A DNA stretch of 64,000 nucleotides from Clostridiaceae bacterium. GTDB taxonomy: Bacteria > Bacillota > Clostridia > Oscillospirales > Butyricicoccaceae. Of the stretch, positions 25,865 to 33,738 are shown one piece after another. Where the stretch lies: contig JAEDEU010000001.1 in the NCBI GenBank assembly GCA_016293155.1, positions 1 to 64,000 on the forward strand, given 5' to 3'. A model generated the notes under the pieces. The model had not been told where the DNA came from, did no database searches, and saw only the letters and a program-made list of their open reading frames with translations. The position numbers and the translations under genes were made by a program. Every line of letters begins with the position of its first letter. Position 1 is the first letter of the stretch.

Positions 25865-26923
25865 ATGACACTGGAGCAGACGATAAACCGGATTCGTCCC
25901 GCGGATGCGGATGCAATGGCGCGTGCATGGCAGCACTGGGACTCCATTGCAAAGCCGCTGCGCAGTCTGGGACTGCTGGAGGAGGCGGTGGTTCAGCTCG
26001 CGGGCATTCAGCGCACGCCGGATATCCGCATCGACCGCCGCCGCGTGGTCGTCATGTGCGCGGACAACGGCATTGTGGCGCAGGGCGTGACGCAGAGTGA
26101 GCAGCATGTGACCGCCGTGGTCACGGAAAATATCGCGCGGCATAACTCCTCGGTCTGCCGCATGGCGGCATCGCTCGGCGCGGAGGTGGTTCCGGTGGAT
26201 GTCGGCGTCGCGGAGGAGGTGCACGCGGACGGGATTGTTTCGCGCAAAATCGCACACGGTACGCAGGATTTTACGCAGACGCGCGCCATGACGCGGGAGC
26301 AGGCGGTGCAGGCGATCGAGGTCGGCATTGAGATGGCGGAGCGCGCACAGGCAGACGGCATCAATCTGCTTGCGGCGGGCGAGATGGGCATCGGCAATAC
26401 GACCACCTCGGCGGCGATTGCCGCGGTTCTGCTGGGAGCGGAGCCGGAGACGGTCACAGGGCGCGGCTCGGGTCTGACGAGCGCGGGATTGCAAAAGAAG
26501 ATTCAGGTCATCCGCGACGGCATCGCCCTGCATCAGCCGGATCCGGAGGACATCGTGGATGTGCTCAGCGCGGTGGGCGGCTTTGACCTGTGCGCGATGT
26601 GCGGACTGTATCTGGGCGCGGCGGCACTGGGCATCGGCGTGGTGCTGGACGGGATTATCTCCTGTGTGGCGGCGCTGTGTGCGTGCCGGCTGTGTCCCGA
26701 GGCGGCGGACTACCTGATTGCCTCGCACCAGTCGGCGGAGCCTGCGGGCAAAATGCTGCTGGATGCACTGCACAAAAAGCCGATCATTCTGGCAAATATG
26801 GCGCTCGGTGAGGGCACCGGTGCGGTTGCATTGTGGCCGCTGCTCGATCTCGCACTGACTGTGTACCGCGAGATGTGCACCTTTGACCAGACGGATATCG
26901 GCGTATATGTGCCGCTCAAGTAA
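25865..26923 (+). CDS. cobT: Nicotinate-nucleotide:dimethylbenzimidazole phosphoribosyltransferase CobT
   Basis: CobT activates the lower-ligand base as alpha-ribazole phosphate. The 352-residue protein has KPLRSLGLLEEAVVQLAGIQ, MCADNGIVAQGVTQSEQHVT, the AAGEMGIGNTTTSAAI motif and Glu316 in ALGEGTGAVA, which matches the catalytic Glu317 of Salmonella CobT. GGAGGGAT lies upstream of the ATG. It is the last recognisable cobalamin gene of the run. No bza genes for making the base are present in the window. Confidence 0.95.
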   Translation: MTLEQTINRIRPADADAMARAWQHWDSIAKPLRSLGLLEEAVVQLAGIQRTPDIRIDRRRVVVMCADNGIVAQGVTQSEQHVTAVVTENIARHNSSVCRMAASLGAEVVPVDVGVAEEVHADGIVSRKIAHGTQDFTQTRAMTREQAVQAIEVGIEMAERAQADGINLLAAGEMGIGNTTTSAAIAAVLLGAEPETVTGRGSGLTSAGLQKKIQVIRDGIALHQPDPEDIVDVLSAVGGFDLCAMCGLYLGAAALGIGVVLDGIISCVAALCACRLCPEAADYLIASHQSAEPAGKMLLDALHKKPIILANMALGEGTGAVALWPLLDLALTVYREMCTFDQTDIGVYVPLK

Positions 26924-26956
26924 GGCAAAAATGTCTTGTCACAAGGAGGAAACCCG

Positions 26957-27649
26957 ATGAATCCACTCCGCGAACAGATCGCCGCGCATCTGCACGGGCT
27001 TGCGGATGAGCAGTACCGGATTTTTCACAGCGGACTGTGTCCCGGAACGGACAACATTCTGGGCGTGCGCACGCCGGTGCTGCGGCAATACGCAAAGGAG
27101 CTGCTGCGGCAGTATCCGGCGGAGCAGCTGCTCGAAGCCGTCGGAAGTGACTGGTACGAGGAAATTCTGCTGCGCGGTCTGCTGATCGGTCTGGATCAAT
27201 CCGCGCCATGGGAGATCACGTGGGCGCGTGTGGAGGCGTTTGTGCCTCTGATTGACAACTGGGCAGTGTGTGATCTGTTCTGCGCCGGACTGAAAGTCGT
27301 CAAAAAGCACCGCGCGGAGATGCTCGCACGCATTCAGCCCTATCTGACCGCGCCGGAGGAATTTTCCGTGCGGTTTGCGCTGGTGATTCTGCTGGATTAC
27401 TATATCGAAGAAAACACACTGGAAACCGTGTTTGACGCGGTGCGCCGCGTGCGGCATGACGGGTATTATGTCAAAATGGCGGCGGCATGGCTGATTTCCG
27501 TCTGTCTGGTCAAGCAGTACGGGCAGACGGTGACGTTTTTGCAGACCGCTGAGCTGGACGAATGGACGCGCCGCAAGGCAATCCAGAAGGCGCGGGAGTC
27601 CCGCCGCCTGACAGCGGAGCAAAAGGAATTTTTAAAGACGCTGAAATAA
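26957..27649 (+). CDS. DNA alkylation repair-like (AlkD-type HEAT repeat) protein
   Basis: The 230-residue helical protein resembles the bacterial DNA alkylation repair family: ILGVRTPVLRQYAKELL near the N-terminus, WYEEILLRGLLIG, FVPLIDNWAVCDLFC in the middle and RRKAIQKARESRRLT near the end. AlkD-type proteins use stacked HEAT-like repeats to hold DNA and excise alkylated bases. AAGGAGG precedes the ATG at 26957, only 33 bases after cobT, so it may be read through from the cobalamin operon. Whether it has glycosylase activity cannot be judged here. Confidence 0.8.
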   Translation: MNPLREQIAAHLHGLADEQYRIFHSGLCPGTDNILGVRTPVLRQYAKELLRQYPAEQLLEAVGSDWYEEILLRGLLIGLDQSAPWEITWARVEAFVPLIDNWAVCDLFCAGLKVVKKHRAEMLARIQPYLTAPEEFSVRFALVILLDYYIEENTLETVFDAVRRVRHDGYYVKMAAAWLISVCLVKQYGQTVTFLQTAELDEWTRRKAIQKARESRRLTAEQKEFLKTLK

Positions 27650-27652
27650 CAG

Positions 27653-27684
27653 AAACGGCAGGGTGTTCATCCCTGCCGTTTTTG
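27653..27684. terminator. Bidirectional terminator
   Basis: AAACGGCAGGG and CCCTGCCGTTT form an 11-bp perfect stem around a seven-base loop, with T-runs usable on both strands. It separates the end of the cobalamin run from the convergent RACo gene. Confidence 0.92.
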
Positions 27685-27687
27685 ATG

Positions 27688-29184
27688 TTATTCCTCCTCG
27701 CCGAACATCATACATTCGACGTAGTAATCCATAAAGGTTTCGCTTGTGGAGAGTGCAAGCTCGGTGGCGTTTTTGGAAAGGTCAAACGCCCTGTCCCGCA
27801 GTTCGGGCTGGAGCAGCAGCATAGCTGCGCCCGCAAGCGCGGCATTGCCCAAAAAGTGTACGCGGTCTGCCAGCACCGGCGGAATCAGTCCGATTGCTCC
27901 CGCCGACTGCGGATTCATGCTGGAACCGAAGCCGCCTGCGATGTACAGCGTGTCGATGTCCGCCAGCTCTACGCCGCGTTCCTCGGAGAGCGTCAGAATG
28001 CCCGCACAGACCGCTGCCTTGGCGAGCTGAAGCTGCCGCACGTCCTTGGTGGAAATCCCCACCCTGTCCGTCAGCATAAAATCCTCCTCCAGAAAGCCGG
28101 AATCCTCCAGCTCCTCCAGCTTCAGCATCACGGCAAGGGCATCCAGCACGCCGGAGCCGCAGATGCCGGTCGGCTCGCCGCCGCCGATAACCTCGAACGT
28201 CACGTTGTCCTCCGCGTCACAGGAGACCGTGCGGATGGCACCGTCCGCGGCAGGCATACCGCAGGACAGACCCGCACCCTCGAACGCCGGACCGGCTGCC
28301 GTGGAGCAGCAGACCAGCTCGCCGTCGTGCAGCAGCGCCATCTCGCCGTTGGTGCCGATGTCCGCGAGCAGGGAGGTGTTCGATTGATCCGCCATGCCGG
28401 AGGCGAGAATTGCACAGGTGATATCCGCACCGACATATGCGCCCGTACAGCGCGGCAGATAGACCGGCGCACCGGCAAGCGTGCGCGTGCTGATGCGTCC
28501 GAAATCCGACTGCACCTTGAACGGGGAAACCGCCAGAGAAGCGGGATCCAGTCCCTCGAACAGGTGCAGCATCGTGCTGTTGCCGGTGACAACCGACTCG
28601 GTGATTTCTGAAACGCCAGACTCTGCCATGCACTGTGCCGCGAGCTCCTCCAGCTGATCGCAGATTGCCGCCTGAACCGTGCTCAGTCCGACCTCCGCAC
28701 AGGCGGAGATGCGCGAGATGACATCCGCGCCGAAGCGGCGCTGACGGTTTTCCTCCGCGCGCTCGGCAAGCACTGTGCCGGTGGAGCGGTCATACAGGCG
28801 CACAACGACGGTGGTGGTGCCGATGTCCACGGCGAGTCCGCAGCCGGTCTGCGTGCAGACCACCGGAAGCGCCTCCGCCCAGGTCAAAATGCGTGCGTGC
28901 TCGTCCGTGTGCAGCTCGACGGTGCAGTCGCCCTCTGCGCGGCAGGAGCACGCCAGACGGATTCCGGCAGCGCGGTCGGCATCCGAAAGATGGGAAAGCT
29001 CATGCGCATCCGGTGCACTGACCGCGCCGCGCACGGTCACGCGGCATTTGCCGCAGGTGTGATTGCCCGCGCAGGGCAGAGGAAAGTCGCAGCCCGCATG
29101 GGTGATCGCCTCGGAAAGCAGGGCGCCGGACGGCAGCTCAACCGAATGGGTGTGGTTTTTGGAAATAATCGTGATGATGCTCAT
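27688..29184 (-). CDS. RACo/RamA-like reductive activator of corrinoid proteins (2Fe-2S plus ASKHA ATPase)
   Basis: Residues 1 to about 95 form a plant-type ferredoxin domain (Cys38, Cys44 and Cys47 in CAGNHTCGKC, then a fourth Cys in LACSCRAEG). The remainder is an ASKHA-fold ATPase of the DUF4445/RACo family (GLAVDIGTTTVVVRLYD, VVTGNSTMLHLFEGLDP, LADIGTNGEMALL, YIAGGFGSSMNP). Such proteins use ATP to return inactive Co(II) corrinoid cofactors to Co(I). The start follows GAGGAGG. It overlaps the DUF1638 gene by four bases and lies in one direction with a corrinoid protein, its expected substrate. Confidence 0.9.
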   Translation of the reverse strand: MSIITIISKNHTHSVELPSGALLSEAITHAGCDFPLPCAGNHTCGKCRVTVRGAVSAPDAHELSHLSDADRAAGIRLACSCRAEGDCTVELHTDEHARILTWAEALPVVCTQTGCGLAVDIGTTTVVVRLYDRSTGTVLAERAEENRQRRFGADVISRISACAEVGLSTVQAAICDQLEELAAQCMAESGVSEITESVVTGNSTMLHLFEGLDPASLAVSPFKVQSDFGRISTRTLAGAPVYLPRCTGAYVGADITCAILASGMADQSNTSLLADIGTNGEMALLHDGELVCCSTAAGPAFEGAGLSCGMPAADGAIRTVSCDAEDNVTFEVIGGGEPTGICGSGVLDALAVMLKLEELEDSGFLEEDFMLTDRVGISTKDVRQLQLAKAAVCAGILTLSEERGVELADIDTLYIAGGFGSSMNPQSAGAIGLIPPVLADRVHFLGNAALAGAAMLLLQPELRDRAFDLSKNATELALSTSETFMDYYVECMMFGEEE

Positions 29185-29930
29185 AAATCCTCCTCTACGG
29201 GCAGCGCCTGAAACTTTTTGCCGGTAAATTCCTCCGCCACGCGGCAGCCCGGCGGGCAGGTGAGAAAGCGGGATTCCTCCCACGGGCCGTTCAGCAGGGC
29301 ATGAAGAAAGGTGTTGTCGCCCTGCTCGCAGTGGTATTCCCAGCCGAAGTGCTCCGCAGCCTCCTTGGTGTACGTCTCGTGCTCCGGACGCTCACACACC
29401 GGACTTTTGATATAACAGCAGTGATGGTAGTTTTTGATCCAGGAATTTTCCATCTCTAACAGATACTCTGCGTTGTCCTCGCCGTATTCCTCGATATACT
29501 GCTCCAGCCTCGTCTGATAGCTGCGCTCGGACGGGGTGAAGGCGTTTTCAATCCAGCCGGTATTGTACCAGTAGCAGCCGGCATATTGCTTGAACAGCGC
29601 GAGATAGCGCTCGGAGGAGCCGAGAAACAGGGAAATGCAGTCGTCACAGCGCGGGATGACCAGCGGCAGCGAGCGCGCCCTCAGTCCGATCACGCCGTTG
29701 GAGCACAGACCGTAGCCCAGACAGATGATTTCAAAGCGCTTCTCCTCCGGCAGGCATTCGTTTTCTGCTTCAATGGCATCAATGGTCTTCTGCACGTCGC
29801 GGCGCAGCAGGTCGGGCGTGTCGTGCAGCCCCTGACGCAGCCACCAGGTACGGATGCAGTGGGAACTGGCGACCACCTCATAGGAAATTTCGCGGCTGAG
29901 TACCTGACAGCCGATCAGTGCGATGTTCAT
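29181..29930 (-). CDS. DUF1638 domain protein
   Basis: This 249-residue protein matches the DUF1638 pattern: ICLGYGLCSNGVIGLRA, LVIPRCDDCISLFLGSSERY and WYNTGWIENAF. Several cysteines (about ten, including CYIKSPVC) suggest a metal or corrinoid role. The family is of unknown function and is often encoded with methyltransferase corrinoid systems, which fits this position between a corrinoid protein and its activator. I start at 29930 because GGAGG sits six bases upstream. An ATG two codons earlier is too close to it. Confidence 0.82.
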   Translation of the reverse strand: MNIALIGCQVLSREISYEVVASSHCIRTWWLRQGLHDTPDLLRRDVQKTIDAIEAENECLPEEKRFEIICLGYGLCSNGVIGLRARSLPLVIPRCDDCISLFLGSSERYLALFKQYAGCYWYNTGWIENAFTPSERSYQTRLEQYIEEYGEDNAEYLLEMENSWIKNYHHCCYIKSPVCERPEHETYTKEAAEHFGWEYHCEQGDNTFLHALLNGPWEESRFLTCPPGCRVAEEFTGKKFQALPVEEDL

Positions 29931-29946
29931 AATCATCCTCCATCGA

Positions 29947-29980
29947 AAGAAAAAATGGGACGGAAAAACCCGCCCCATTC
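29947..29980 (-). terminator. Intercistronic terminator after the corrinoid protein gene
   Basis: On the minus strand, AATGGGGCGG and CCGTCCCATT form a stem with one mismatch around a GTTTTTC-like loop, followed by TTTTTTC. It lies between the corrinoid protein and the DUF1638-RACo pair, so the first gene should be expressed more strongly than the two that follow. Confidence 0.75.
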
Positions 29981-29997
29981 GGTTTGTGTGACTGAGA

Positions 29998-30633
29998 TCA
30001 GGATGCTGCGCACAGCTCCAGAGCAACGTCTGCGGCGGTAGCTGCATCCTCGGTGTAGGTTGCACCGATGGACTCCGCAAAGTTTGCGGTGATCGGCGCG
30101 CCGCCGACCATAACCTTAACCGCGCCGTTCAGATCGGAAGCGGCAACTGCCTTGGTCACCTCTCCCATCTCCTGCATGGTGGTGGTCAGCAGAGCGGAGC
30201 AGCAGATGATCTTTGCATCGTTCTCGCGTGCTGCATCCAGGAACTTATCGACCGGTACGTCAACGCCGAGGTCGATGACCTTCAGACCCTTGCCCTCCAT
30301 CATCATCTTAACCAGATTCTTGCCGATGTCGTGCATGTCGCCTGCAACGGTGCCGATGATTACGGTGCCCTTGTCCTCGACGCCTGCGGTAATCAGATAC
30401 GGACGCAGAACCTCGATGCCGCGGTTCATTGCGCGTGCAGCAACCAGAACCTCCGGAACGAATACTTCGTTGTTGCGGAACTTTTCGCCGATGATGCCCA
30501 TGCCGTTGAGCAGACCGTTTTCCAGAATGTCCTGCGGTGCAACGCCCTCATCCAGAGCCTGCTGAACCAGCTTCTTAACCTTCGGTGCGCGTCCTGCCTG
30601 CAGCAGCTCACTGATTTCCTGTACGATAGCCAT
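29998..30633 (-). CDS. Methyltransferase cognate corrinoid protein (MtbC/MtaC-like)
   Basis: The 211-residue protein has an N-terminal helical cap domain (about 1-85) and a cobalamin-binding Rossmann domain whose DMHDIGKN motif places the lower-ligand histidine at His101. LGVDVPVDKFLDAA and VMVGGAPITANFAESIGA follow, as in methylamine- and methanol-type corrinoid proteins. It would carry a methyl group between a substrate methyltransferase and a tetrahydrofolate methyltransferase. Neither enzyme is in the window. The second of two close ATGs (30633) is best spaced from GAGGAGG. Confidence 0.92.
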   Translation of the reverse strand: MAIVQEISELLQAGRAPKVKKLVQQALDEGVAPQDILENGLLNGMGIIGEKFRNNEVFVPEVLVAARAMNRGIEVLRPYLITAGVEDKGTVIIGTVAGDMHDIGKNLVKMMMEGKGLKVIDLGVDVPVDKFLDAARENDAKIICCSALLTTTMQEMGEVTKAVAASDLNGAVKVMVGGAPITANFAESIGATYTEDAATAADVALELCAAS

Positions 30634-30702
30634 ATTCATAATCCTCCTCATAGGTTTTATCCTGCGGTTTCCACCAAATACGGTTCTGTTTTTCTTGATT
30701 TT

Positions 30703-30730
30703 ATTATACAAAAATTACGGAGATATGCAA
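30703..30730 (-). promoter_or_regulatory. Promoter of the corrinoid protein gene
   Basis: On the minus strand, TTGCAT (30725-30730) and TATAAT (30703-30708) are 16 bp apart. The leader is about 65 bases and ends in the ribosome site. No riboswitch is evident. Confidence 0.65.
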
Positions 30731-30789
30731 TCGTGTATCCTGCGGTCGAGTTTCAATATTGTGCGGTTTTCCTGCTTTGGGAACACGGA

Positions 30790-30862
30790 TTTACGGGAAT
30801 CACTTTATGAAAAACCGGAATATTACCGATACTTTACAAAAACAGGGTAGATGTGCAATAAT
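30790..30862 (+). promoter_or_regulatory. TTTACA-type repeats and promoter before the HAD phosphatase
   Basis: TTTACG (30790), TTTATG (30804), ATTACC (30822) and TTTACA (30833) precede a weak -10 AATAAT (30857-30862). The last pair is 11 bp apart, as in PhoP boxes of Firmicutes. The final TTTACA stands 18 bp from the -10 and can serve as the -35. It is a weaker version of the repeats ahead of pstS and phoP. Confidence 0.45.
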
Positions 30863-30924
30863 AGAGCAGTGATAATAAGAAAAAAAAGCGACGATGTAAA
30901 CATAAAAGCAAAGGAGAAACAACA

Positions 30925-31707
30925 ATGCAGGAATTGCGTAATAAAAAAGGATTTATCTGCGATATGGACGGTGTCATCTACCGCGGCAACCGTCTGCTGC
31001 CGGGAGTGAAGGAGTTCGTGGACTGGCTGTACCGTGAGAACAAGCAGTTTTTGTTCCTGACCAACGCGAGCGAGCGTTCCCCGCGTGAGCTACAGCAAAA
31101 GCTGCGCCGTATGGGTCTGGAGGTCGGCGAGGAGCACTTTTATACAAGCGCACTGGCGACCGCGGCATTTTTAAAAAGCCAGGCGCCGGGATGCAGCGCA
31201 TATGTGCTGGGCGGACCGGGTCTGGTCAATGCACTGTATGAAGCGGGCATCACGATGAACGATGTCGACCCGGATTATGTCATTGTCGGTGAGCCGGCGC
31301 ATTATAACTTTGCAATGATCCAGAAGGCGATGGAGCTGGTGCTGAACGGCGCGCGCCTGATTGCGACCAATACCGACCTGACCGGCCCGACGGAAAACGG
31401 TCTGGTGCCCGCCTGCCGCGCGCTGACCGCGCCGATTGAGCTGGCAACCGGAAAGCAGGCATACTTTGTCGGCAAGCCGAATCCGCTGATGATGCGCACC
31501 GGTCTGACCCTGCTCGGCGTGCATTCGAGCGAGGCGGCAATGGTCGGCGACCGCATGGATACCGATATTGTTGCAGGCACGGAAAGCGGACTTGCGACCG
31601 TTCTCGTCCTTTCCGGCTGCACCGCACGGGAGGATATTGCGCAGTATGCCTATCGTCCGCGCTATATTCTCGACGGAGTTGGTGACATTGTACCAAAAGA
31701 CGAGTAA
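30925..31707 (+). CDS. HAD-IIA family phosphatase (NagD/AraL-like)
   Basis: The 260-residue protein starts with the HAD nucleophile motif FICDMDGVIYRGNRLLPG (aspartates in DMDG), then FLTNASERSP (motif II), GKPNPLMM with the motif III lysine, and AMVGDRMDTDIVAGTESGL (motif IV). HAD-IIA proteins hydrolyse sugar or nucleotide phosphates, and the substrate here is unknown. AAAGGAGA precedes the ATG. Its location ahead of the pst genes, with TTTACA repeats upstream, suggests a role in phosphate scavenging. Confidence 0.9.
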   Translation: MQELRNKKGFICDMDGVIYRGNRLLPGVKEFVDWLYRENKQFLFLTNASERSPRELQQKLRRMGLEVGEEHFYTSALATAAFLKSQAPGCSAYVLGGPGLVNALYEAGITMNDVDPDYVIVGEPAHYNFAMIQKAMELVLNGARLIATNTDLTGPTENGLVPACRALTAPIELATGKQAYFVGKPNPLMMRTGLTLLGVHSSEAAMVGDRMDTDIVAGTESGLATVLVLSGCTAREDIAQYAYRPRYILDGVGDIVPKDE

Positions 31708-31736
31708 AATTCATTTAAAGTGAGTAAAAACAGGGA

Positions 31737-31762
31737 AAACACCGCGAAAGCGGTGTTTTTTT
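31737..31762 (+). terminator. Terminator after the HAD phosphatase
   Basis: AACACCGC and GCGGTGTT pair around a GAAA tetraloop, followed by TTTTTT. It isolates the phosphatase gene from pstS. Confidence 0.92.
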
Positions 31763-31791
31763 ATACTTTTTATTCGTGTAAAAACGGATAT

Positions 31792-31866
31792 TTTACAAAG
31801 AGAAGCGGCACTTTACAAAAGTTTTACGGCAGCGGAAATTTGGATTTTACAACCGCCTGATATACT
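31792..31866 (+). promoter_or_regulatory. pstS promoter with PhoP-box-like direct repeats
   Basis: TTTACA occurs at 31792, 31812 and 31846, with TTTACG at 31823. The -10 is TATACT at 31861-31866, preceded by TGA (extended -10). No good -35 is present, as expected for an activator-dependent promoter. The spacing 11 then 23 bases between repeats, with the -10 about 15 bases beyond the last, is repeated almost exactly before phoP. Confidence 0.7.
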
Positions 31867-31922
31867 GATTGCAGATCGAAAAAAGAAATCAAACAAAGCA
31901 TTTTAAGAAAGGATCTTAAATC

Positions 31923-32801
31923 ATGAAGACGAAATTCATCAAGGCTTGTGCACTGGCTGCTGTGGCAGCAATGGCTCTGACTGCCTGCGGCGGCAATTCC
32001 TCCGGAGAAAACGGCGGCTCCGCTTCCGCTCCGATCACAGTCGTATCCCGTGAGGACGGCTCCGGCACCCGCGGCGCATTCACTGAGCTGATGGGCATCC
32101 TCGTGGAGGAGGGCGACACCAAGACCGACAATACTACCGTAAACGCTACCATCGCAAACAAGACTGAGGTTGTTATCCAGAATGTCGCAGGCGATCCGAA
32201 TGCAATCGGCTACATCTCTCTGGGTTCCCTGAAGGACGGCGTGAAGGCTGTCAAGGTGGACGGCGTTGAGGCAAATGCAGAAAATGTTCTGTCCGGCGAC
32301 TATAAGGTAGCACGTCCGTTCAACATCGCAACCAAGGGCGAGCCGACCGGTGTTGCCGCTGACTTTATCAATTTCATCCTGTCCGCCGACGGTCAGGAGA
32401 TCGTATCCGACGGCTACATTCCGGTCAACTCCGAGGCGGAGGCGTTTACCTCGGACGGCTCCGAGGGCAAGATCGTGGTAGGCGGTTCCTCGTCTGTATC
32501 TCCGATCATGGAGAAGCTGGCAGAGGCGTATCAGGCGGTCAACACCAAGGCAACCATTGAATTACAGGAGTCTGACTCCACCACCGGCATGACCTCCTGC
32601 ATGGAAGGCACCTACGACATCGGCATGGCATCCCGCGAGCTGAAGGACGACGAGCTGGCACAGCTGACTCCGATTGTCATCGCAAACGACGGCATTGCGG
32701 TCATTGTCAACCCGGAGAATGCGGTTGAGGATCTGACCAGCGAGCAGATTCGTCAGATCTACACCGGCGAGATCGCTGACTGGTCTGAGCTGTCCAAGTA
32801 A
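31923..32801 (+). CDS. pstS: Phosphate ABC transporter substrate-binding lipoprotein PstS, halves in permuted order
   Basis: The 292-residue protein has a lipoprotein signal (lipobox ALTAC, Cys22) and binds phosphate for PstCAB. In ordinary PstS proteins the GSTS-type loop comes first and the RxDGSGT loop second. Here REDGSGTRGAF is at 43-53 and the N-terminal-type block (VVGGSSSVSPIMEKLAEAY from about 185, then GTYDIGMASRELKD and GIAVIVNPEN) comes last, ending IYTGEIADWSEL. All binding elements are present but circularly permuted. The strong regulated promoter and the gene order pstS-pstC-pstA-pstB-phoU support the function. Confidence 0.9.
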   Translation: MKTKFIKACALAAVAAMALTACGGNSSGENGGSASAPITVVSREDGSGTRGAFTELMGILVEEGDTKTDNTTVNATIANKTEVVIQNVAGDPNAIGYISLGSLKDGVKAVKVDGVEANAENVLSGDYKVARPFNIATKGEPTGVAADFINFILSADGQEIVSDGYIPVNSEAEAFTSDGSEGKIVVGGSSSVSPIMEKLAEAYQAVNTKATIELQESDSTTGMTSCMEGTYDIGMASRELKDDELAQLTPIVIANDGIAVIVNPENAVEDLTSEQIRQIYTGEIADWSELSK

Positions 32802-32824
32802 CAAAGCAACGCATAGCCAGTAGG

Positions 32825-32857
32825 ATGCGAACGGAACCTTTTTCCGTTCGCATTTTA
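32825..32857 (+). terminator. Attenuating terminator between pstS and pstC
   Basis: ATGCGAACGGAA and TTCCGTTCGCAT form a 12-bp stem around a five-base loop, followed by a short TTT run. A partial terminator here would leave pstS mRNA in excess over pstCAB, which suits a binding protein. Confidence 0.82.
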
Positions 32858-32874
32858 CGGAAAAGGAGAAAATT

Positions 32875-33738
32875 ATGAAATCCAAATTGATGGAACGCGG
32901 TATGGAGTTCGTGTTCGCGGTCTGTGCGTGCTGTTCCATTGCTGCGGTTGCCCTGATCTGCGTGTTCCTGTTCGCCAACGGTGTTCCGGCGATGGCAGAG
33001 ATCGGTGTATTCGATTTTCTGATCGGCACGAAGTGGGCGCCGGGCAATCAGCCGGCAGCCTTCGGCATCCTCCCGATGATCGTCGGCAGCATCTACGTGA
33101 CCGCCGGAGCAATCGTTGTCGGTGTACCGATCGGTCTGCTGACCGCGGTCTTTATGGCGCGCTTCTGCCCCAAAAAGCTGTATCCGGTTCTGCATCCGAT
33201 GGTAGAGCTGCTGGCGGGCATTCCGTCCATTGTATACGGCTTTTTCGGCATGGCATTTCTGGTGCCGCTGATCCGCAATCTGTACGGCGGAAGCGGTCAG
33301 AGCGTGCTGACGGCATCCATCCTGCTCGGCATTATGATTCTGCCGACCATCATCGGCGGCTCCGAGGCCGCCATCCGTGCGGTTCCGGAAAGCTACTATG
33401 AAGGCTCTCTGGCGCTGGGCGCGACGCATGAGCGTTCGGTATTCTTTGCGATGCTTCCGGCGGCAAAGTCCGGTATTTTGACCTCCGTTGTGCTCGGCAT
33501 CGGACGCGCCATCGGTGAGACCATGGCGGTGATTATGGTTGCCGGCAATGCGCCCGTGATTCCGGGCGGCGTGGGCGACAAGGTGCGCACCATGACGGCA
33601 AACATTGTGATGGAAATGGGCTATGCAACCGGTCTGCACCGCGAGGCGCTGATTGCAACCGGCGTTGTCCTGTTTGTCTTTATTCTTCTGATTAATCTGT
33701 CCGTAACCCTGCTGAGAAACCGAGGTGAAAACGCATGA
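32875..33738 (+). CDS. pstC: Phosphate ABC transporter permease PstC
   Basis: PstC is one of the two membrane permeases of the high-affinity phosphate importer. The 287-residue protein has about six helices, the PstC region FDFLIGTKWAPGNQPAAFGI near residue 45, LLAGIPSIVYGFFGM and the coupling-helix region SYYEGSLALGATHERS. A ribosome site, AAAGGAGA, precedes the ATG. The stop overlaps pstA (ATGA). Confidence 0.95.
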   Translation: MKSKLMERGMEFVFAVCACCSIAAVALICVFLFANGVPAMAEIGVFDFLIGTKWAPGNQPAAFGILPMIVGSIYVTAGAIVVGVPIGLLTAVFMARFCPKKLYPVLHPMVELLAGIPSIVYGFFGMAFLVPLIRNLYGGSGQSVLTASILLGIMILPTIIGGSEAAIRAVPESYYEGSLALGATHERSVFFAMLPAAKSGILTSVVLGIGRAIGETMAVIMVAGNAPVIPGGVGDKVRTMTANIVMEMGYATGLHREALIATGVVLFVFILLINLSVTLLRNRGENA

